A stretch of 64,000 nt of DNA from Candidatus Dormiibacterota bacterium (GCA_003153505.1 PLZA01000074.1:217687-281686); one strand, 5' to 3'; numbered from the stretch's first letter, positions 40,678-49,729 are shown. Notes: generated by a model not told the origin, from the letters alone. Translations and numbers: made by a program.

Positions 40678-40695
40678 GGCCGCCTGACGGCGGCC
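40678..40695 (+). repeat. Inverted repeat after lipB
   Basis: GGCCGCC-TGAC-GGCGGCC forms a perfect 7-bp stem six nt after the lipB stop. No T-run follows, so termination here would not be of the classical intrinsic type. Confidence 0.5.
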
Positions 40696-40711
40696 GGCGA
40701 GCGCGGGCGAC

Positions 40712-40750
40712 TCTCGGCGATTTCTCAGCGGCGTCTCCACGCGGTCTCAG
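40712..40750 (+). promoter_or_regulatory. Four TCTC half-sites at 11-bp period, probable response-regulator box
   Basis: TCTCGG (40712), TCTCAG (40723), TCTCCA (40734) and TCTCAG (40745) are spaced exactly 11 bp apart. OmpR/PhoB-type regulators bind such 11-bp direct repeats, so this is probably an operator for the unknown gene that starts at 40775 or 40844. Which regulator acts is unknown. An OmpR-type regulator is encoded at 46900. Confidence 0.65.
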
Positions 40751-40774
40751 GACCCGTGGGGGGCCTCTGGTTGG

Positions 40775-41245
40775 ATGAAAAAGCATCCCCCAGGACACAC
40801 CGAGGAGACATCGCATGACCTCCAGGCCGACCCGACGTACCAGATGACGTGGGCTGACTGTCAGACGATCGTCACTGGGTACCGCGTCTACGTGCTCGAG
40901 GATCCGAAGATTCACGAGGTCATCGCCGCAGACGGCGTGACCAAGGTGAACGTGACGTTCGCGACGCTGATTCCCGAGTTGCAATCGTTGATCAACAACT
41001 CGTCCGTTTCGGCGACGGTCAAGACGCAAGCGCAGGCAGACCTCAACGATCTGACCAGCAAGGTCGACGCCGCGCAGACGTCGATTTCCGGGGGCGCCTT
41101 GTCGCTGATCAACCTCACTCCGGCCGGCTGGCCTGGTAACGACATCCAGTTGCAGAGCGCCGCGCAGAACATCAGGACGGCACGCACCGATCTCGCCGGT
41201 GCTGGCCAGGACGCGAACCACGTCATCCAGTTGCTCGGCGCGTAG
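40775..41245 (+). CDS. Hypothetical protein, helical
   Basis: I do not recognise this 156-residue protein. The section from about residue 24 (MTWADCQTIVTGYRVYVLED) onward looks like a folded, mostly helical domain. The last 100 residues are Ala/Gln/Asn/Asp-rich with heptad-like spacing. The start is doubtful. ATG 40844 (133 residues) overlaps the stop of a ten-codon Arg-rich frame, MTSRPTRRTR, that begins at 40815 and has GAGGAGA upstream, so a leader peptide or a frameshifted N-terminus are both possible. No signal peptide is visible in this frame. It is flanked by the 11-bp repeats and a terminator. Confidence 0.6.
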   Translation: MKKHPPGHTEETSHDLQADPTYQMTWADCQTIVTGYRVYVLEDPKIHEVIAADGVTKVNVTFATLIPELQSLINNSSVSATVKTQAQADLNDLTSKVDAAQTSISGGALSLINLTPAGWPGNDIQLQSAAQNIRTARTDLAGAGQDANHVIQLLGA

Positions 41246-41270
41246 CGACTCGTCTCCCAACCAACTGTCA

Positions 41271-41298
41271 GGGCGGCTCCATCGCGGAGCCGCCCTTT
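41271..41298 (+). terminator. Rho-independent terminator
   Basis: GGGCGGCTCC-ATCGC-GGAGCCGCCC forms a perfect 10-bp stem with a 5-nt loop followed by TTT, 25 nt after the stop of the preceding gene. It is the strongest terminator-like structure in the window. Confidence 0.85.
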
Positions 41299-41435
41299 CA
41301 CATCGAACATGCGTTCCGCTATGCAAATGGCCCACAAATCGGTAGGATCGCGACCACAGGACGTCCATCTGTTCGGTCCGACTCACCCTACATCACATCA
41401 AACCCCCGAACCCGATGGACCCCCGAGGGAGCGTC

Positions 41436-41765
41436 ATGGCCACCTTCGTCAGAAACCGCGTCCTCAATCAATTGGTGTGGTCAGCAGAAGAGGAACGACA
41501 ACGGGTCCAGCGACGCGAGACGCTCTGCGAGCTCGACGGGTTGCTCACCCAGCTCGAGGAAGTCAATCTCCGTGGCGGACCGATCCCCATCCGCGTGCTG
41601 GTCGCGCTTCGGCGTCGTGGGGTAACGTTCCGTCCCCGAACGTCAGCCGCTGAGCTCATCGAAGCGGTGTTCGTCGTGCAGGAGCGCTTCATGCGCCAGC
41701 CCGACGGCCTGCACCGCGATGCGGTGTCGACGGCCGGTGAACTGAGCAGACGCCTGGCTTCCTGA
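41436..41765 (+). CDS. Hypothetical protein
   Basis: The 109-residue product starts MATFVRNRVLNQLVWSAEEE. GAGGGAG upstream of ATG 41436 supports this start over the in-frame ATG at 41415. It is charged and largely helical, with RGGPIPIRVLVALRRRGVTF in the middle, and has no recognised domain. It ends 16 nt before rpiA. Confidence 0.55.
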   Translation: MATFVRNRVLNQLVWSAEEERQRVQRRETLCELDGLLTQLEEVNLRGGPIPIRVLVALRRRGVTFRPRTSAAELIEAVFVVQERFMRQPDGLHRDAVSTAGELSRRLAS

Positions 41766-41769
41766 CGGT

Positions 41770-41781
41770 TACGCTGCACGG
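41770..41781 (+). promoter_or_regulatory. -10 element of an apparent leaderless promoter (rpiA)
   Basis: TACGCT (41770-41775) is followed by 6 nt and the GTG at 41782, with no Shine-Dalgarno sequence between them. Confidence 0.5.
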
Positions 41782-42486
41782 GTGGACGTCGATGCCGCCC
41801 GCCGCGCAGCAGGTGAAGCCGCGGTAGCGCTCGTCGAGGACGGCATGCGGGTCGGCCTCGGCACGGGGTCGACCGCTCGGTGGTTCATCCTGGGTCTCGC
41901 GGAGCGGGTCCGCCAGGGATTGAACGTGCGCACGGTCGCGACGTCGGTGGCGAGTGCGACCCTGGCGACCGAGCACGGCATCCTGGTCGAGGACCTCGCG
42001 CCTGACGGTCTTGACCTCGCCGTCGACGGCGCCGACAGCATCGACCCGGGGCTGCGCCTCATCAAGGGCAGGGGCGGCGCGATGCTGCGCGAGAAGATCG
42101 TGGCAGCGTCGGCCGCGCGATTCGTAGTTATTGCCGACGACAGCAAATACATGTCCCGGCTGCGTGGCCGGATCCCAGTCGAGGTGGTGCACTTCGGGAG
42201 CGCCAGGACGCTCCACGCCCTCGCCGATCGAACGGCATTGGAGTTCTCATTTCGAGCCGGATCGGACGGCAGCGCGTTCACCACCGACAACGGCAACCTC
42301 GTCGCCGACAGCGAGTTCACCGACGTCGCCGACCCGTCGGGGCTCGCCGCCGCCATCGACTCCGTCCCCGGGGTCGCCGGCCACGGGCTGTTCCTCGGCA
42401 TGACCAGCCTGGTCTTCGTCGGGCACAGTGACGGGAGCGTCGAGCAATTGAGCGTGCCCGGCGATACAGTCGCAACGGGCGGATAG
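41782..42486 (+). CDS. rpiA: Ribose-5-phosphate isomerase A
   Basis: RpiA interconverts ribose 5-phosphate and ribulose 5-phosphate in the pentose phosphate pathway. The 234-residue product has GLGTGSTARWFI (phosphate site), VDGADSIDPGLRLIKGRGGA (catalytic Asp region) and LREKIVAASA. The GTG at 41782 is used. The last three codons and stop lie within the tRNA-Val gene. Confidence 0.95.
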   Translation: MDVDAARRAAGEAAVALVEDGMRVGLGTGSTARWFILGLAERVRQGLNVRTVATSVASATLATEHGILVEDLAPDGLDLAVDGADSIDPGLRLIKGRGGAMLREKIVAASAARFVVIADDSKYMSRLRGRIPVEVVHFGSARTLHALADRTALEFSFRAGSDGSAFTTDNGNLVADSEFTDVADPSGLAAAIDSVPGVAGHGLFLGMTSLVFVGHSDGSVEQLSVPGDTVATGG

Positions 42487-42550
42487 CTCAGCTGGTTAGA
42501 GCGCCTCGCTTACACCGAGGAGGTCGCGGGTTCGATCCCTGCTCCGCCCA
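42477..42550 (+). tRNA. tRNA-Val (anticodon TAC)
   Basis: The cloverleaf is complete. The acceptor pairs GGGCGGA with TCCGCCC, the D-arm is GCTC/GAGC, the anticodon stem CCTCG/CGAGG has loop CTTACAC, and the T-arm is GCGGG/CCTGC around TTCGATC. CCA is not encoded. The 5' ten bases overlap the 3' end of rpiA. A TACAGT sequence 7 nt upstream, inside rpiA, may be its own -10. Confidence 0.96.
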
Positions 42551-42677
42551 CGCGCCGGCTGCGCGTCATCCCGACCGGCCGGACTCCGTCCGCCGCCCGT
42601 CACTCTCCTGAAAGGAAGCTGGGGCGACGATCGTGGCCGATGGTCGCGGTCGCAACCGGCTTTGGGAGTTATCACAC

Positions 42678-44171
42678 GTGAGACGTCGCTTGCTGCGCAA
42701 GCCATTCATCATCGGCGGCGTGGTCGTCGTGGTCGCCGCGGGCGTCGGCACGTTCTTGCTCACCCGCGGCGATGCGGCGACCGTCTCGTACCGGACCGGT
42801 GTTGCGACGCTCGGCACGGTGACCCAGAGCGTCTCGCTGTCCGGGAACCTCGCACCAGACGGCGAGACCGATCTCGACTTCGAAGGCGCGGGCAAGGTGA
42901 CCGCCGTCAATGTGCAGCCGGGCCAGACCGTGACCACCGGTGAGGTGCTGGCCACCCAGGATCCCACCACGGTCGATGCCACGCTCACGCAGGCACAGGC
43001 GACCCTCTCGTCGGCGGAGGCGAATCTGTCGCAGGCGAAATCGGGAGCGTCTGCATCGAACGTCGCGCAGGCCGCAGGCCAGGTCAGCAGTTCGGAGGTC
43101 TCGTACCAGACGGCGGTGACAGCCCTCGCGGACACCAGGGCCGTGAACGCCCAGATCGTCGCGCAGGCCAATGCCGCGTACACGACCGCGCTAGCCACCG
43201 CAGCCGCGGACGGCTGCACCCCCGGTGACGCGACGCCGCCCTGTCCGCAGGATGAGGCGGCGGTGAGCCAGGACTACCAAGCGTGGCAGTCGGCAGCGGT
43301 CAAGGGAACGCAGAGCGACGACCAGGCTCAAGGACAGGTGAACGCGGACCGGGTGCAATGGGCGAACGCCAAGGCGTCGCTCGCTGCACTCGAGAGCGGA
43401 TCGTCGACCACGTCGTCAGCGCAGATCGCCGTGGACGAGAGCCAGGTCGAGATCGACCAGGTCAACGTCACCAACGCTCAGGCCGCTGTCGCCGCAGCGA
43501 CGCTCAAGGCGGCGGCCGGTGGGCTTGTCGAAGCGGTCAACGTCACCGTAGGCCAGCAGGTATCCGGCGGCGGGACTGGCGGCGCATCGGCCGGTTCGAC
43601 GGGCTCCGCAACCCACGCGATCGTGATCATCACCCCGGGCGTCTTCGAGGTCACCGGATCGGTCAGTGACACGCTGGTCAACGAAATCGCCGTCGGGCAA
43701 TCAGCGCAAGTCGTGGCGGCAGGCTCCAGCGAAGCCGTTGCCGGCAAGGTGACTGAAGTAGCCGAGGCGGCAACGCTCACCTCCGGCGTTGCGAGCTTTC
43801 CCGTCACCGTGGTGCTGAACGGGGCGAGCAACGCGCTGCGGCCCGGGATGTCCGCATCGGTCAGGGTCATCATCAATCAGGTCGTGGGTGTGACGACCGT
43901 TCCGACGAGCGCGGTGCACACAACCGGTGCCGGAAGCAGTGTCACGCTGTTCGTCAACGGCAAGCCACAGCCGGTCGCCGTCACTGTGGGCGCGTCGGAC
44001 GCGACGCTGACGCAGATCCTCAGCGGGGTCAAGGTCGGTGATGAGGTGGTCATCGCAACCATCACCAGCACCATCCCGTCGTCGGGCACCGGAACCGGAC
44101 GCACGCTGACCGGCGGCGGCTTCGGCGGCGGTGGCGGGTTCGGCGGTGGCGGCGCGGGCCGCACCGGCTGA
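42678..44171 (+). CDS. Efflux periplasmic adaptor / membrane fusion protein (MacA-like)
   Basis: This is the adaptor of a tripartite-type or Gram-positive-type MacAB exporter. The 497-residue product has an N-terminal membrane anchor (about residues 10-28, FIIGGVVVVVAAGVGTFLL). A lipoyl/barrel-sandwich half follows with AVNVQPGQTVTTGEVLATQD, then an unusually long Ala/Gln/Ser-rich coiled-coil region (about residues 100-290), the second half motif and a beta-barrel. The tail is Gly-rich. GTG 42678 is chosen because it starts just before the anchor. GTG 42633 is in frame as an alternative. The MacB genes follow directly. Confidence 0.85.
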   Translation: MRRRLLRKPFIIGGVVVVVAAGVGTFLLTRGDAATVSYRTGVATLGTVTQSVSLSGNLAPDGETDLDFEGAGKVTAVNVQPGQTVTTGEVLATQDPTTVDATLTQAQATLSSAEANLSQAKSGASASNVAQAAGQVSSSEVSYQTAVTALADTRAVNAQIVAQANAAYTTALATAAADGCTPGDATPPCPQDEAAVSQDYQAWQSAAVKGTQSDDQAQGQVNADRVQWANAKASLAALESGSSTTSSAQIAVDESQVEIDQVNVTNAQAAVAAATLKAAAGGLVEAVNVTVGQQVSGGGTGGASAGSTGSATHAIVIITPGVFEVTGSVSDTLVNEIAVGQSAQVVAAGSSEAVAGKVTEVAEAATLTSGVASFPVTVVLNGASNALRPGMSASVRVIINQVVGVTTVPTSAVHTTGAGSSVTLFVNGKPQPVAVTVGASDATLTQILSGVKVGDEVVIATITSTIPSSGTGTGRTLTGGGFGGGGGFGGGGAGRTG

Positions 44172-44172
44172 G

Positions 44173-44853
44173 ATGACCGCGGAGATCATCCGCCTTGTCG
44201 ACGTGAGCAAGGTCTACGGCACCGGTGATGCGACGGTGCGCGCGGTCGACGCGGTGACGCTGTCGGTCAACGAGGGCGATTTCCTTGCTGTGATGGGCCC
44301 TTCGGGCTCTGGAAAGTCGACGCTGATGCACATCCTCGGGTGTCTTGACGTCCCGACCACGGGCGAGTACCGATTTGCCGGGGAGGATGTGAGCCGCATG
44401 GACGAGCGCGAGCTGGCAAGCATTCGCAATCGACGCATCGGGTTCGTCTTCCAGCAGTTCCATCTGCTCTCCTCGATGTCGGCGTGGCGCAACGTCGAGC
44501 TGCCTTTGCTCTATCGCGCAGCGCGCGACCGCAAGCAGACCGCGCTCAACGCGCTCGCCCAGGTCGGGCTGAGCAACCGGGTGGATCACCGGCCCAACCA
44601 GCTCTCAGGAGGCCAGCAACAGCGCGTTGCCATCGCCCGCGCCCTGGTCACCGATCCGACCATGATCCTGGCCGACGAGCCCACCGGCAATCTCGATTCG
44701 CACGCGAGCCGTGAGGTGCTCGAGATCCTCACCGGCCTCAACAGGTCCGGGCACACGATCGTGCTCATCACACACGACCCGAACGTTGCGGGTGTTGCCG
44801 AACGCGTGGTCGAGATGTCCGACGGGCGGCTCCGTGCCCGGGTGGCCGCGTGA
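44173..44853 (+). CDS. MacB-like ABC transporter ATP-binding protein
   Basis: This is the ATPase of the MacAB/LolCDE-type mechanotransmission family, 226 residues. Walker A is GPSGSGKST, followed by the family-typical [16 protein letters not shown]. The signature is [15 protein letters not shown] and Walker B is [16 protein letters not shown] 44173 starts 1 nt after the adaptor stop. The stop overlaps the permease gene by 4 nt. Confidence 0.94.
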   Translation: MTAEIIRLVDVSKVYGTGDATVRAVDAVTLSVNEGDFLAVMGPSGSGKSTLMHILGCLDVPTTGEYRFAGEDVSRMDERELASIRNRRIGFVFQQFHLLSSMSAWRNVELPLLYRAARDRKQTALNALAQVGLSNRVDHRPNQLSGGQQQRVAIARALVTDPTMILADEPTGNLDSHASREVLEILTGLNRSGHTIVLITHDPNVAGVAERVVEMSDGRLRARVAA

Positions 44854-46067
44854 ACCTTCTGCGCACCTTTGACACCGGGATGCGCGGCCTGCTCGGTCAC
44901 CGCCTGCGCTCGATCCTCACAACCCTGGGCATCCTCTTCGGCGTCGCCGCCGTGATCTGCACTGTCGGCATCGGGACAGCGTCGGCGAACTCGGTCAATT
45001 CCCGGATCGCCGCGCTGGGGACGAATCTGCTCACCATCTCACCTGGGAGCACGACGAGCTTCGGTGTCCGGGGCGGGTCCGGCTCCGCGAACACGCTGAC
45101 CATGGACGATGTCAGCGGGCTCGAGGACCGGCAGGACGCGCCGGATGTCGCGGCGGTTGCGCCGGTGGTGTCCGGCTCGGTGACGCTGGTGAGCGCGAGC
45201 ACGAACTGGGCGACAACCGTGCAGGGGAGCACTCCCGGGTGGCTCATGACCGAAGCGCGCACGCTGTCGCAAGGCGTCTTCTTCACGCGACAGCAGGTCG
45301 CCAAGCATGCCCAGGTGGTGGTCCTCGGCACCACGACCGCAGCCGAGCTCGGCGTCACCGTCGGGTCTCAGGTGAGCATCTCGGGCGCCCCGTTCGACGT
45401 GGTGGGCATCCTCACCGCGAGCGGCAGCACCGGGTTCACCAACAGCGACGACCTCGCGGTCGTCCCGATCACGACCGCCCAAGATCAGATCACCGGCGGG
45501 AGTCCCGATTCCGTGCAGCGGATCCTGCTGAGCGCCACGAGCACGGGGACGATCGGATCGGCATACCTCGAGGCCGATCAGCTCCTGCTCCAGACACATC
45601 ACATCACCAACAGCGCGTCCGCGGACTTCACGATCACCTCGGCATCGACGCTTGCGAGCACGGCGGCATCGGTGACGACGACGCTGACCATCCTGCTCGC
45701 CAGCGTCGCCGCGATCTCGCTCCTCGTCGGCGGTATCGGGGTGATGAACATCATGCTGGTGTCGGTCACCGAGCGCACCCAGGAGATCGGCCTGCGCAAA
45801 GCGCTCGGAGCGACCCCGCGCGACCTCCTCCGTCAGTTCCTCATCGAAGCGGCCACGCTGAGCTTCGTCGGCGGGGTGCTCGGCGTCGGAGCCGGGTTGC
45901 TGGCCGGAATCCTGGTCCCACGGCTCGCGAACATCGCGGTGACGATCACGCCGACGCCGGTGGTCATCGCTGTGGCTGTTGCGGCCGGAGTTGGCCTGAT
46001 CTTTGGGGTCTACCCGGCTGCGCGAGCCGCGCGCCTTGCACCGATCGCCGCACTGCGAGCCGAATGA
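44850..46067 (+). CDS. MacB-like ABC transporter permease
   Basis: The 405-residue permease has one N-terminal membrane segment, a large MacB periplasmic domain (about residues 40-270) and three C-terminal membrane segments of the FtsX fold. [20 protein letters not shown] and [20 protein letters not shown] are the family signatures. The substrate is unknown. The GTG overlaps the ATPase gene. Confidence 0.93.
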   Translation: MNLLRTFDTGMRGLLGHRLRSILTTLGILFGVAAVICTVGIGTASANSVNSRIAALGTNLLTISPGSTTSFGVRGGSGSANTLTMDDVSGLEDRQDAPDVAAVAPVVSGSVTLVSASTNWATTVQGSTPGWLMTEARTLSQGVFFTRQQVAKHAQVVVLGTTTAAELGVTVGSQVSISGAPFDVVGILTASGSTGFTNSDDLAVVPITTAQDQITGGSPDSVQRILLSATSTGTIGSAYLEADQLLLQTHHITNSASADFTITSASTLASTAASVTTTLTILLASVAAISLLVGGIGVMNIMLVSVTERTQEIGLRKALGATPRDLLRQFLIEAATLSFVGGVLGVGAGLLAGILVPRLANIAVTITPTPVVIAVAVAAGVGLIFGVYPAARAARLAPIAALRAE

Positions 46068-46104
46068 TCACGAACGCCTGCAATCCGTTGGGAGAAACAC
46101 CACC

Positions 46105-46887
46105 ATGAACCGTGTCCTGATCGGCGCCGTCGGCGGCTTCGCCTGCCTCGGCATCGCCGCATGCGGCAGCGCCGCGGCCGGCGGCGCCCCGACGCCGTCC
46201 CCCTCGTCATCAGCCGGTGGTCGCGGCGGTTTCGCTCGCAACGCGGCCTTCGGGCAGCTCGTGCAGATCAATGGGTCGACGCTGATCCTCAGCGGCACCA
46301 CCGGGGATGCAACGGTGACGTACGCGGCGACGACATCGATCACCCAGACCAGCACCGGGACTCTCGCGAACATCACGCCCGGCATGTGCATCACCGCCAC
46401 CGGCACCAAGGACGCCACGGGGATGCTCACCGCCACGTCGGTTCTCCTCAGCGCTCCGGTCAGCGGCTCGTGCGCCACCGCGGGCTTGGGCGGTCGGGGT
46501 GGCGGAACGTTCAGCCCCCGCCCCGGGGCCACGCCACGCCCGAGCTTCTCGCCGCCCGCGGGAGCGGCCGGCTTCACGGCAGCTCGAGGGCTGGTCAAGT
46601 CGGTGACGGGCACGTCGGTCACGCTCACCGCGACAACGGGAGTGGCGACGACCATCAACGTCCCGACGACGGTCAAGGTCACGACGTCCGCCACCATCGC
46701 GCCGGCGGCGCTCCAGACCGGTGAGTGCGTGACCGCGATCGGCCCGAAGAACAGCGCCGGCACTGTCGCGGCTCGGTCGCTCACGATCACCGCGGCAGGC
46801 GCGAACGGTTGCACGCTCGGCTTTGGTGGGGGAGGCTTCGGTGGCTTCGGCGGCGGTGGTGGCTTGGGAAGCGCCTCGGGCGCGTAG
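46105..46887 (+). CDS. Lipoprotein with two DUF5666-like repeats
   Basis: The 260-residue product starts MNRVLIGAVGGFACLGIAAC, a signal peptide with lipobox Ile-Ala-Ala-Cys at residues 17-20. Two related beta-rich repeats follow: about 50-120, with GQLVQINGSTLIL, and about 160-235, with GLVKSVTGTSVTLTATTG. They are of the DUF5666 kind and are joined by a Pro/Arg/Gly linker. The C-terminus is a Gly/Phe-rich tail. It lies between the transporter and the two-component genes and is probably an envelope part or signal for that system (inference). Confidence 0.8.
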   Translation: MNRVLIGAVGGFACLGIAACGSAAAGGAPTPSPSSSAGGRGGFARNAAFGQLVQINGSTLILSGTTGDATVTYAATTSITQTSTGTLANITPGMCITATGTKDATGMLTATSVLLSAPVSGSCATAGLGGRGGGTFSPRPGATPRPSFSPPAGAAGFTAARGLVKSVTGTSVTLTATTGVATTINVPTTVKVTTSATIAPAALQTGECVTAIGPKNSAGTVAARSLTITAAGANGCTLGFGGGGFGGFGGGGGLGSASGA

Positions 46888-46899
46888 CCTGGTGTCCTG

Positions 46900-47568
46900 A
46901 TGCGCGTGCTGGTTGCCGAGGACGATCGCGGGCTCCGTGAGGTGCTCGTCCAGGGTCTCGAGGAGGCGGGCTACTTCGTCGACGCCGTCGCCGCCGGCGA
47001 CGAGGCGATCGAGCAACTGCGCTTCTATGAGTACGACGTTGCCGTGATCGACTGGCGAATGCCCCGGGTCAGCGGCCTCGAGGTTGTCGCGTGGGCGCGC
47101 CGGAACAACCGCCCAACCGCAATGCTGATGCTCACGGCCCGGGACACCCCCAACGACCGCATCGAGGGTCTCGACGCCGGCGCCGACGACTACCTGATCA
47201 AACCATTCGATTTCGGCGAGCTGGTTGCGCGCATCCGTGCGCTGCAGCGGCGGCCGCGCAACGTCGACGGTCCCGCGATCACCAGAGGCGCGCTCACGCT
47301 CGACCCGGCGCGACGCGAGATCGAGGTGCGCGGCGCTCCGGTGAACCTCACGTCGACGGAGTTCAACATCCTGGAGCTGCTCCTCCGGCGCTCGCCCGCC
47401 GTGGTGGACCGCAAGGCCATCGCCGAGCACGCGTGGCGTGACGAGACCCAGCCGCTCGGCTCCAATGCCATCGACGTCCAGATGAGCCGGCTGCGCGCCA
47501 AGCTGCCCAACACGGGAATCCAGATCGTGACCGTTCGGGGCGCGGGGTACCGCCTGGAGGAGGCATGA
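46900..47568 (+). CDS. OmpR-family response regulator
   Basis: The 222-residue product has an N-terminal receiver with phosphorylation Asp in EYDVAVIDWRMPRVSGLEVV, acidic pocket in VLVAEDDRGLREVL and Lys in YLIKPFDFGELVARI. The C-terminal winged helix follows. A TAGCCT box lies 9 nt upstream of the ATG. The stop overlaps the kinase gene (ATGA). It likely controls the MacAB-like cassette and itself. Confidence 0.95.
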   Translation: MRVLVAEDDRGLREVLVQGLEEAGYFVDAVAAGDEAIEQLRFYEYDVAVIDWRMPRVSGLEVVAWARRNNRPTAMLMLTARDTPNDRIEGLDAGADDYLIKPFDFGELVARIRALQRRPRNVDGPAITRGALTLDPARREIEVRGAPVNLTSTEFNILELLLRRSPAVVDRKAIAEHAWRDETQPLGSNAIDVQMSRLRAKLPNTGIQIVTVRGAGYRLEEA

Positions 47569-48878
47569 ACCGGCGGCTCGAACGGGTCAATATCGCCTCG
47601 CTGCGCGTGGCCCTGATCAGCACCGGAGTCGTTGCCGTCGTCTACGCGCTGGTGGCCATGCTGGTCGTCGTCTTCGTGACCAACGACCTGACCGCCCAGG
47701 TCGACAGCCGCCTGTCGTCCCAGCTCGCGCACTACCAGGAACAGCCTGTGTTCCGTCTGCCCTTTGCCAGCGTCAACGACCCCGGACAGGGCGACTTCGG
47801 TGCCCCGCTGTTGATCTGGGCAATCGACCCCGCCGGCATTCAGGCGACCCAGACCAACATCGTGCCGCCTGTCGACCTTCCCGTCCAGGACGCCAGCGTG
47901 ACGACGCCGGTCACGACGTCCGTGAACGGCGTCGACGTGCGCATTGCCGGCGGGCCGGTTGGTCAGTTCCATCTGATCGTGGGCTACAACGTCGACTCAG
48001 TCACCCAGGCGCGGTCGTCGCTGATCGTCATCGAGACGGTCGCGGGCGTGGTCATCCTGCTGCTCGTCTTCTTCGGCACGCTGTTCGTCGGCAGGCGGGT
48101 CGGTGCCCCGATCGAGCTGGCCCGGCAACGCCAGCTCGAGTTCACCGCCGACGCATCGCATGAGCTGCGGACTCCGCTGGCGGTCATCGAGGCTCAGACA
48201 AGCCTTGCGCTGAGTCAGGAACGCGACGCCACCTGGTATCGAAACGCCTTCCAGCGAATCGGCTCCGAGAGCGGCAGGATCCGCCGGCTCGTTGACGACC
48301 TGCTCTGGCTCGCCCGTGTGGACACGCCGCAGGGGCGTCCGGCTGCGGAGCCTGTCGAGGTGGGCCTGGTCGTCCACCAGGCTGCCGAGCGCTTTGCGGC
48401 CGTGGCGGAGAGCCGTGGGATCACGCTCCAGGTGTCGGTTGGTCCCGGACCGCTGGCGATCATGGGCTCGTCGGACTGGCTGGACCGCCTGCTTGGCGTT
48501 CTCCTTGACAACGCGTTCAAGTACGCCCCGCCGGGTGGTGTCGTCGCGGCCAGCGTCGGCGTTGACGGCAACCGCGTGCGCCTCGTGGTCGAGGATTCCG
48601 GCCCTGGCATTCCGGACGAGGAACGCCCCAAAATCTTCGATCGCTTCCACCGAGCCACAGGCCAGGGCGGCTATGGGTCCGGACTGGGTCTGGCGATCGC
48701 CGATGCGGTGGTTCGGCACAGTCACGGACGCTGGGAAGTGACCACCTCGGCGCTGGGTGGCGCTAGGATGGCGGTCAGCTGGCCGCGGGTCCTGGGCGGC
48801 GCCCGAGATCAGGGAGAGGTCGAAGCACCCGTCAGCTGGACGGTCCCGGCGCCCGCCAGACCCCCCGAAAGGGCCTAG
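47565..48878 (+). CDS. Two-component sensor histidine kinase
   Basis: The 437-residue membrane kinase has TM1 near residues 13-40, an extracellular sensor of about 110 residues and TM2 near 150-175. The H-box is FTADASHELRTPLAVIEAQ. The N-box is LLDNAFKYAPPGG, and the G boxes are VVEDSGPGIPDEERPKIFDR and GYGSGLGLAIADAV. It pairs with the regulator it overlaps. The very short cytoplasmic link between TM2 and the H-box leaves little room for a HAMP domain. Confidence 0.95.
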   Translation: MNRRLERVNIASLRVALISTGVVAVVYALVAMLVVVFVTNDLTAQVDSRLSSQLAHYQEQPVFRLPFASVNDPGQGDFGAPLLIWAIDPAGIQATQTNIVPPVDLPVQDASVTTPVTTSVNGVDVRIAGGPVGQFHLIVGYNVDSVTQARSSLIVIETVAGVVILLLVFFGTLFVGRRVGAPIELARQRQLEFTADASHELRTPLAVIEAQTSLALSQERDATWYRNAFQRIGSESGRIRRLVDDLLWLARVDTPQGRPAAEPVEVGLVVHQAAERFAAVAESRGITLQVSVGPGPLAIMGSSDWLDRLLGVLLDNAFKYAPPGGVVAASVGVDGNRVRLVVEDSGPGIPDEERPKIFDRFHRATGQGGYGSGLGLAIADAVVRHSHGRWEVTTSALGGARMAVSWPRVLGGARDQGEVEAPVSWTVPAPARPPERA

Positions 48879-48993
48879 GCGGGACCCGCTCCGCGAGATC
48901 GGAGCCGGGGAAAACGCAACTCCAGGTGGCACAATTTGGCAAGTTCGTGCCATCATCTTCCGAAACGACACCGAGTCTGGAGGAGGCCGGAGC

Positions 48994-49722
48994 ATGACCA
49001 AGGGAGCTATGGCGGCGCTGAGCGCGGGGGTTGCCGTCTTCGGGTTCGATCCCGAGCCGGGTACCCCGGCGAGCCGGGCGTTGCACGTGCTCACCATCAA
49101 ACGGACGCTTCCAACGGGCGATCTCGGTCCCAAGGAGCGGTTCCCCGAGGCCGCGCGGCGGGCCGCCGCTGAGGCGGGTATCGATCTGGGGGGTCGTCGA
49201 GGCGCCCGCGGAGGCCAGCGCCTCCACCTGGTCGGGGTCGACGACGATCCGGCCAGGGCGAGGAGCGTCACCGTCTGGTACTACGCAGCGGCTCCGTACG
49301 GTCCTGTCCCCGGTCCCGGGGTCTGGTCGGCCACCGGGCGGGGGCTGCACCTCGACGCACCCGGGGCCGCCTCGTTGCGCGCCGCCCTCGATCGCCTGCG
49401 TGCCGACACCCGGCAGCTCGCAGGCGCCGCGGCGCTGGTCGGTGAGGTCTTCACCGGCGATGATCTGCTCCGCCTCCATGTGGCCCTCCACGGCGGTCCT
49501 GAGGGCTCTGAGCGGACCTTCAGGCGTCGGATCCAGGAGTTGCGCGACTCCGGCGTGCTCCGGCCCGTCCGGGACACCGAGGTGGCGGCCCTGCGGCTGC
49601 GCGTTCCTCGGTTCCGGTCGCCGGCGGGAACGGGCGGCAGGCCCCCAGAACTGCTTCGCTACTCTGGGGCGGGTGGCGAGGACGAGCAGCTCGCTGCGCT
49701 TCGGGCACGGCGCGCGGGCTGA
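48994..49722 (+). CDS. NrtR-like transcriptional regulator with degenerate Nudix domain
   Basis: NrtR proteins repress NAD biosynthesis or pentose genes and sense ADP-ribose through a Nudix fold. The 242-residue product (ATG 48994, with GGAGGAGG upstream) has a Nudix-box-like stretch LPTGDLGPKERFPEAARRAA, where the catalytic REUxEE reads RAAAEA. This suggests binding without hydrolysis. The C-terminal winged helix shows FTGDDLLRLHVALHGG, RTFRRRIQELRDSGVLRPV and the family ending GGRPPELLRY. Target genes are not evident nearby. Confidence 0.72.
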   Translation: MTKGAMAALSAGVAVFGFDPEPGTPASRALHVLTIKRTLPTGDLGPKERFPEAARRAAAEAGIDLGGRRGARGGQRLHLVGVDDDPARARSVTVWYYAAAPYGPVPGPGVWSATGRGLHLDAPGAASLRAALDRLRADTRQLAGAAALVGEVFTGDDLLRLHVALHGGPEGSERTFRRRIQELRDSGVLRPVRDTEVAALRLRVPRFRSPAGTGGRPPELLRYSGAGGEDEQLAALRARRAG

Positions 49723-49729
49723 TCCGAGC

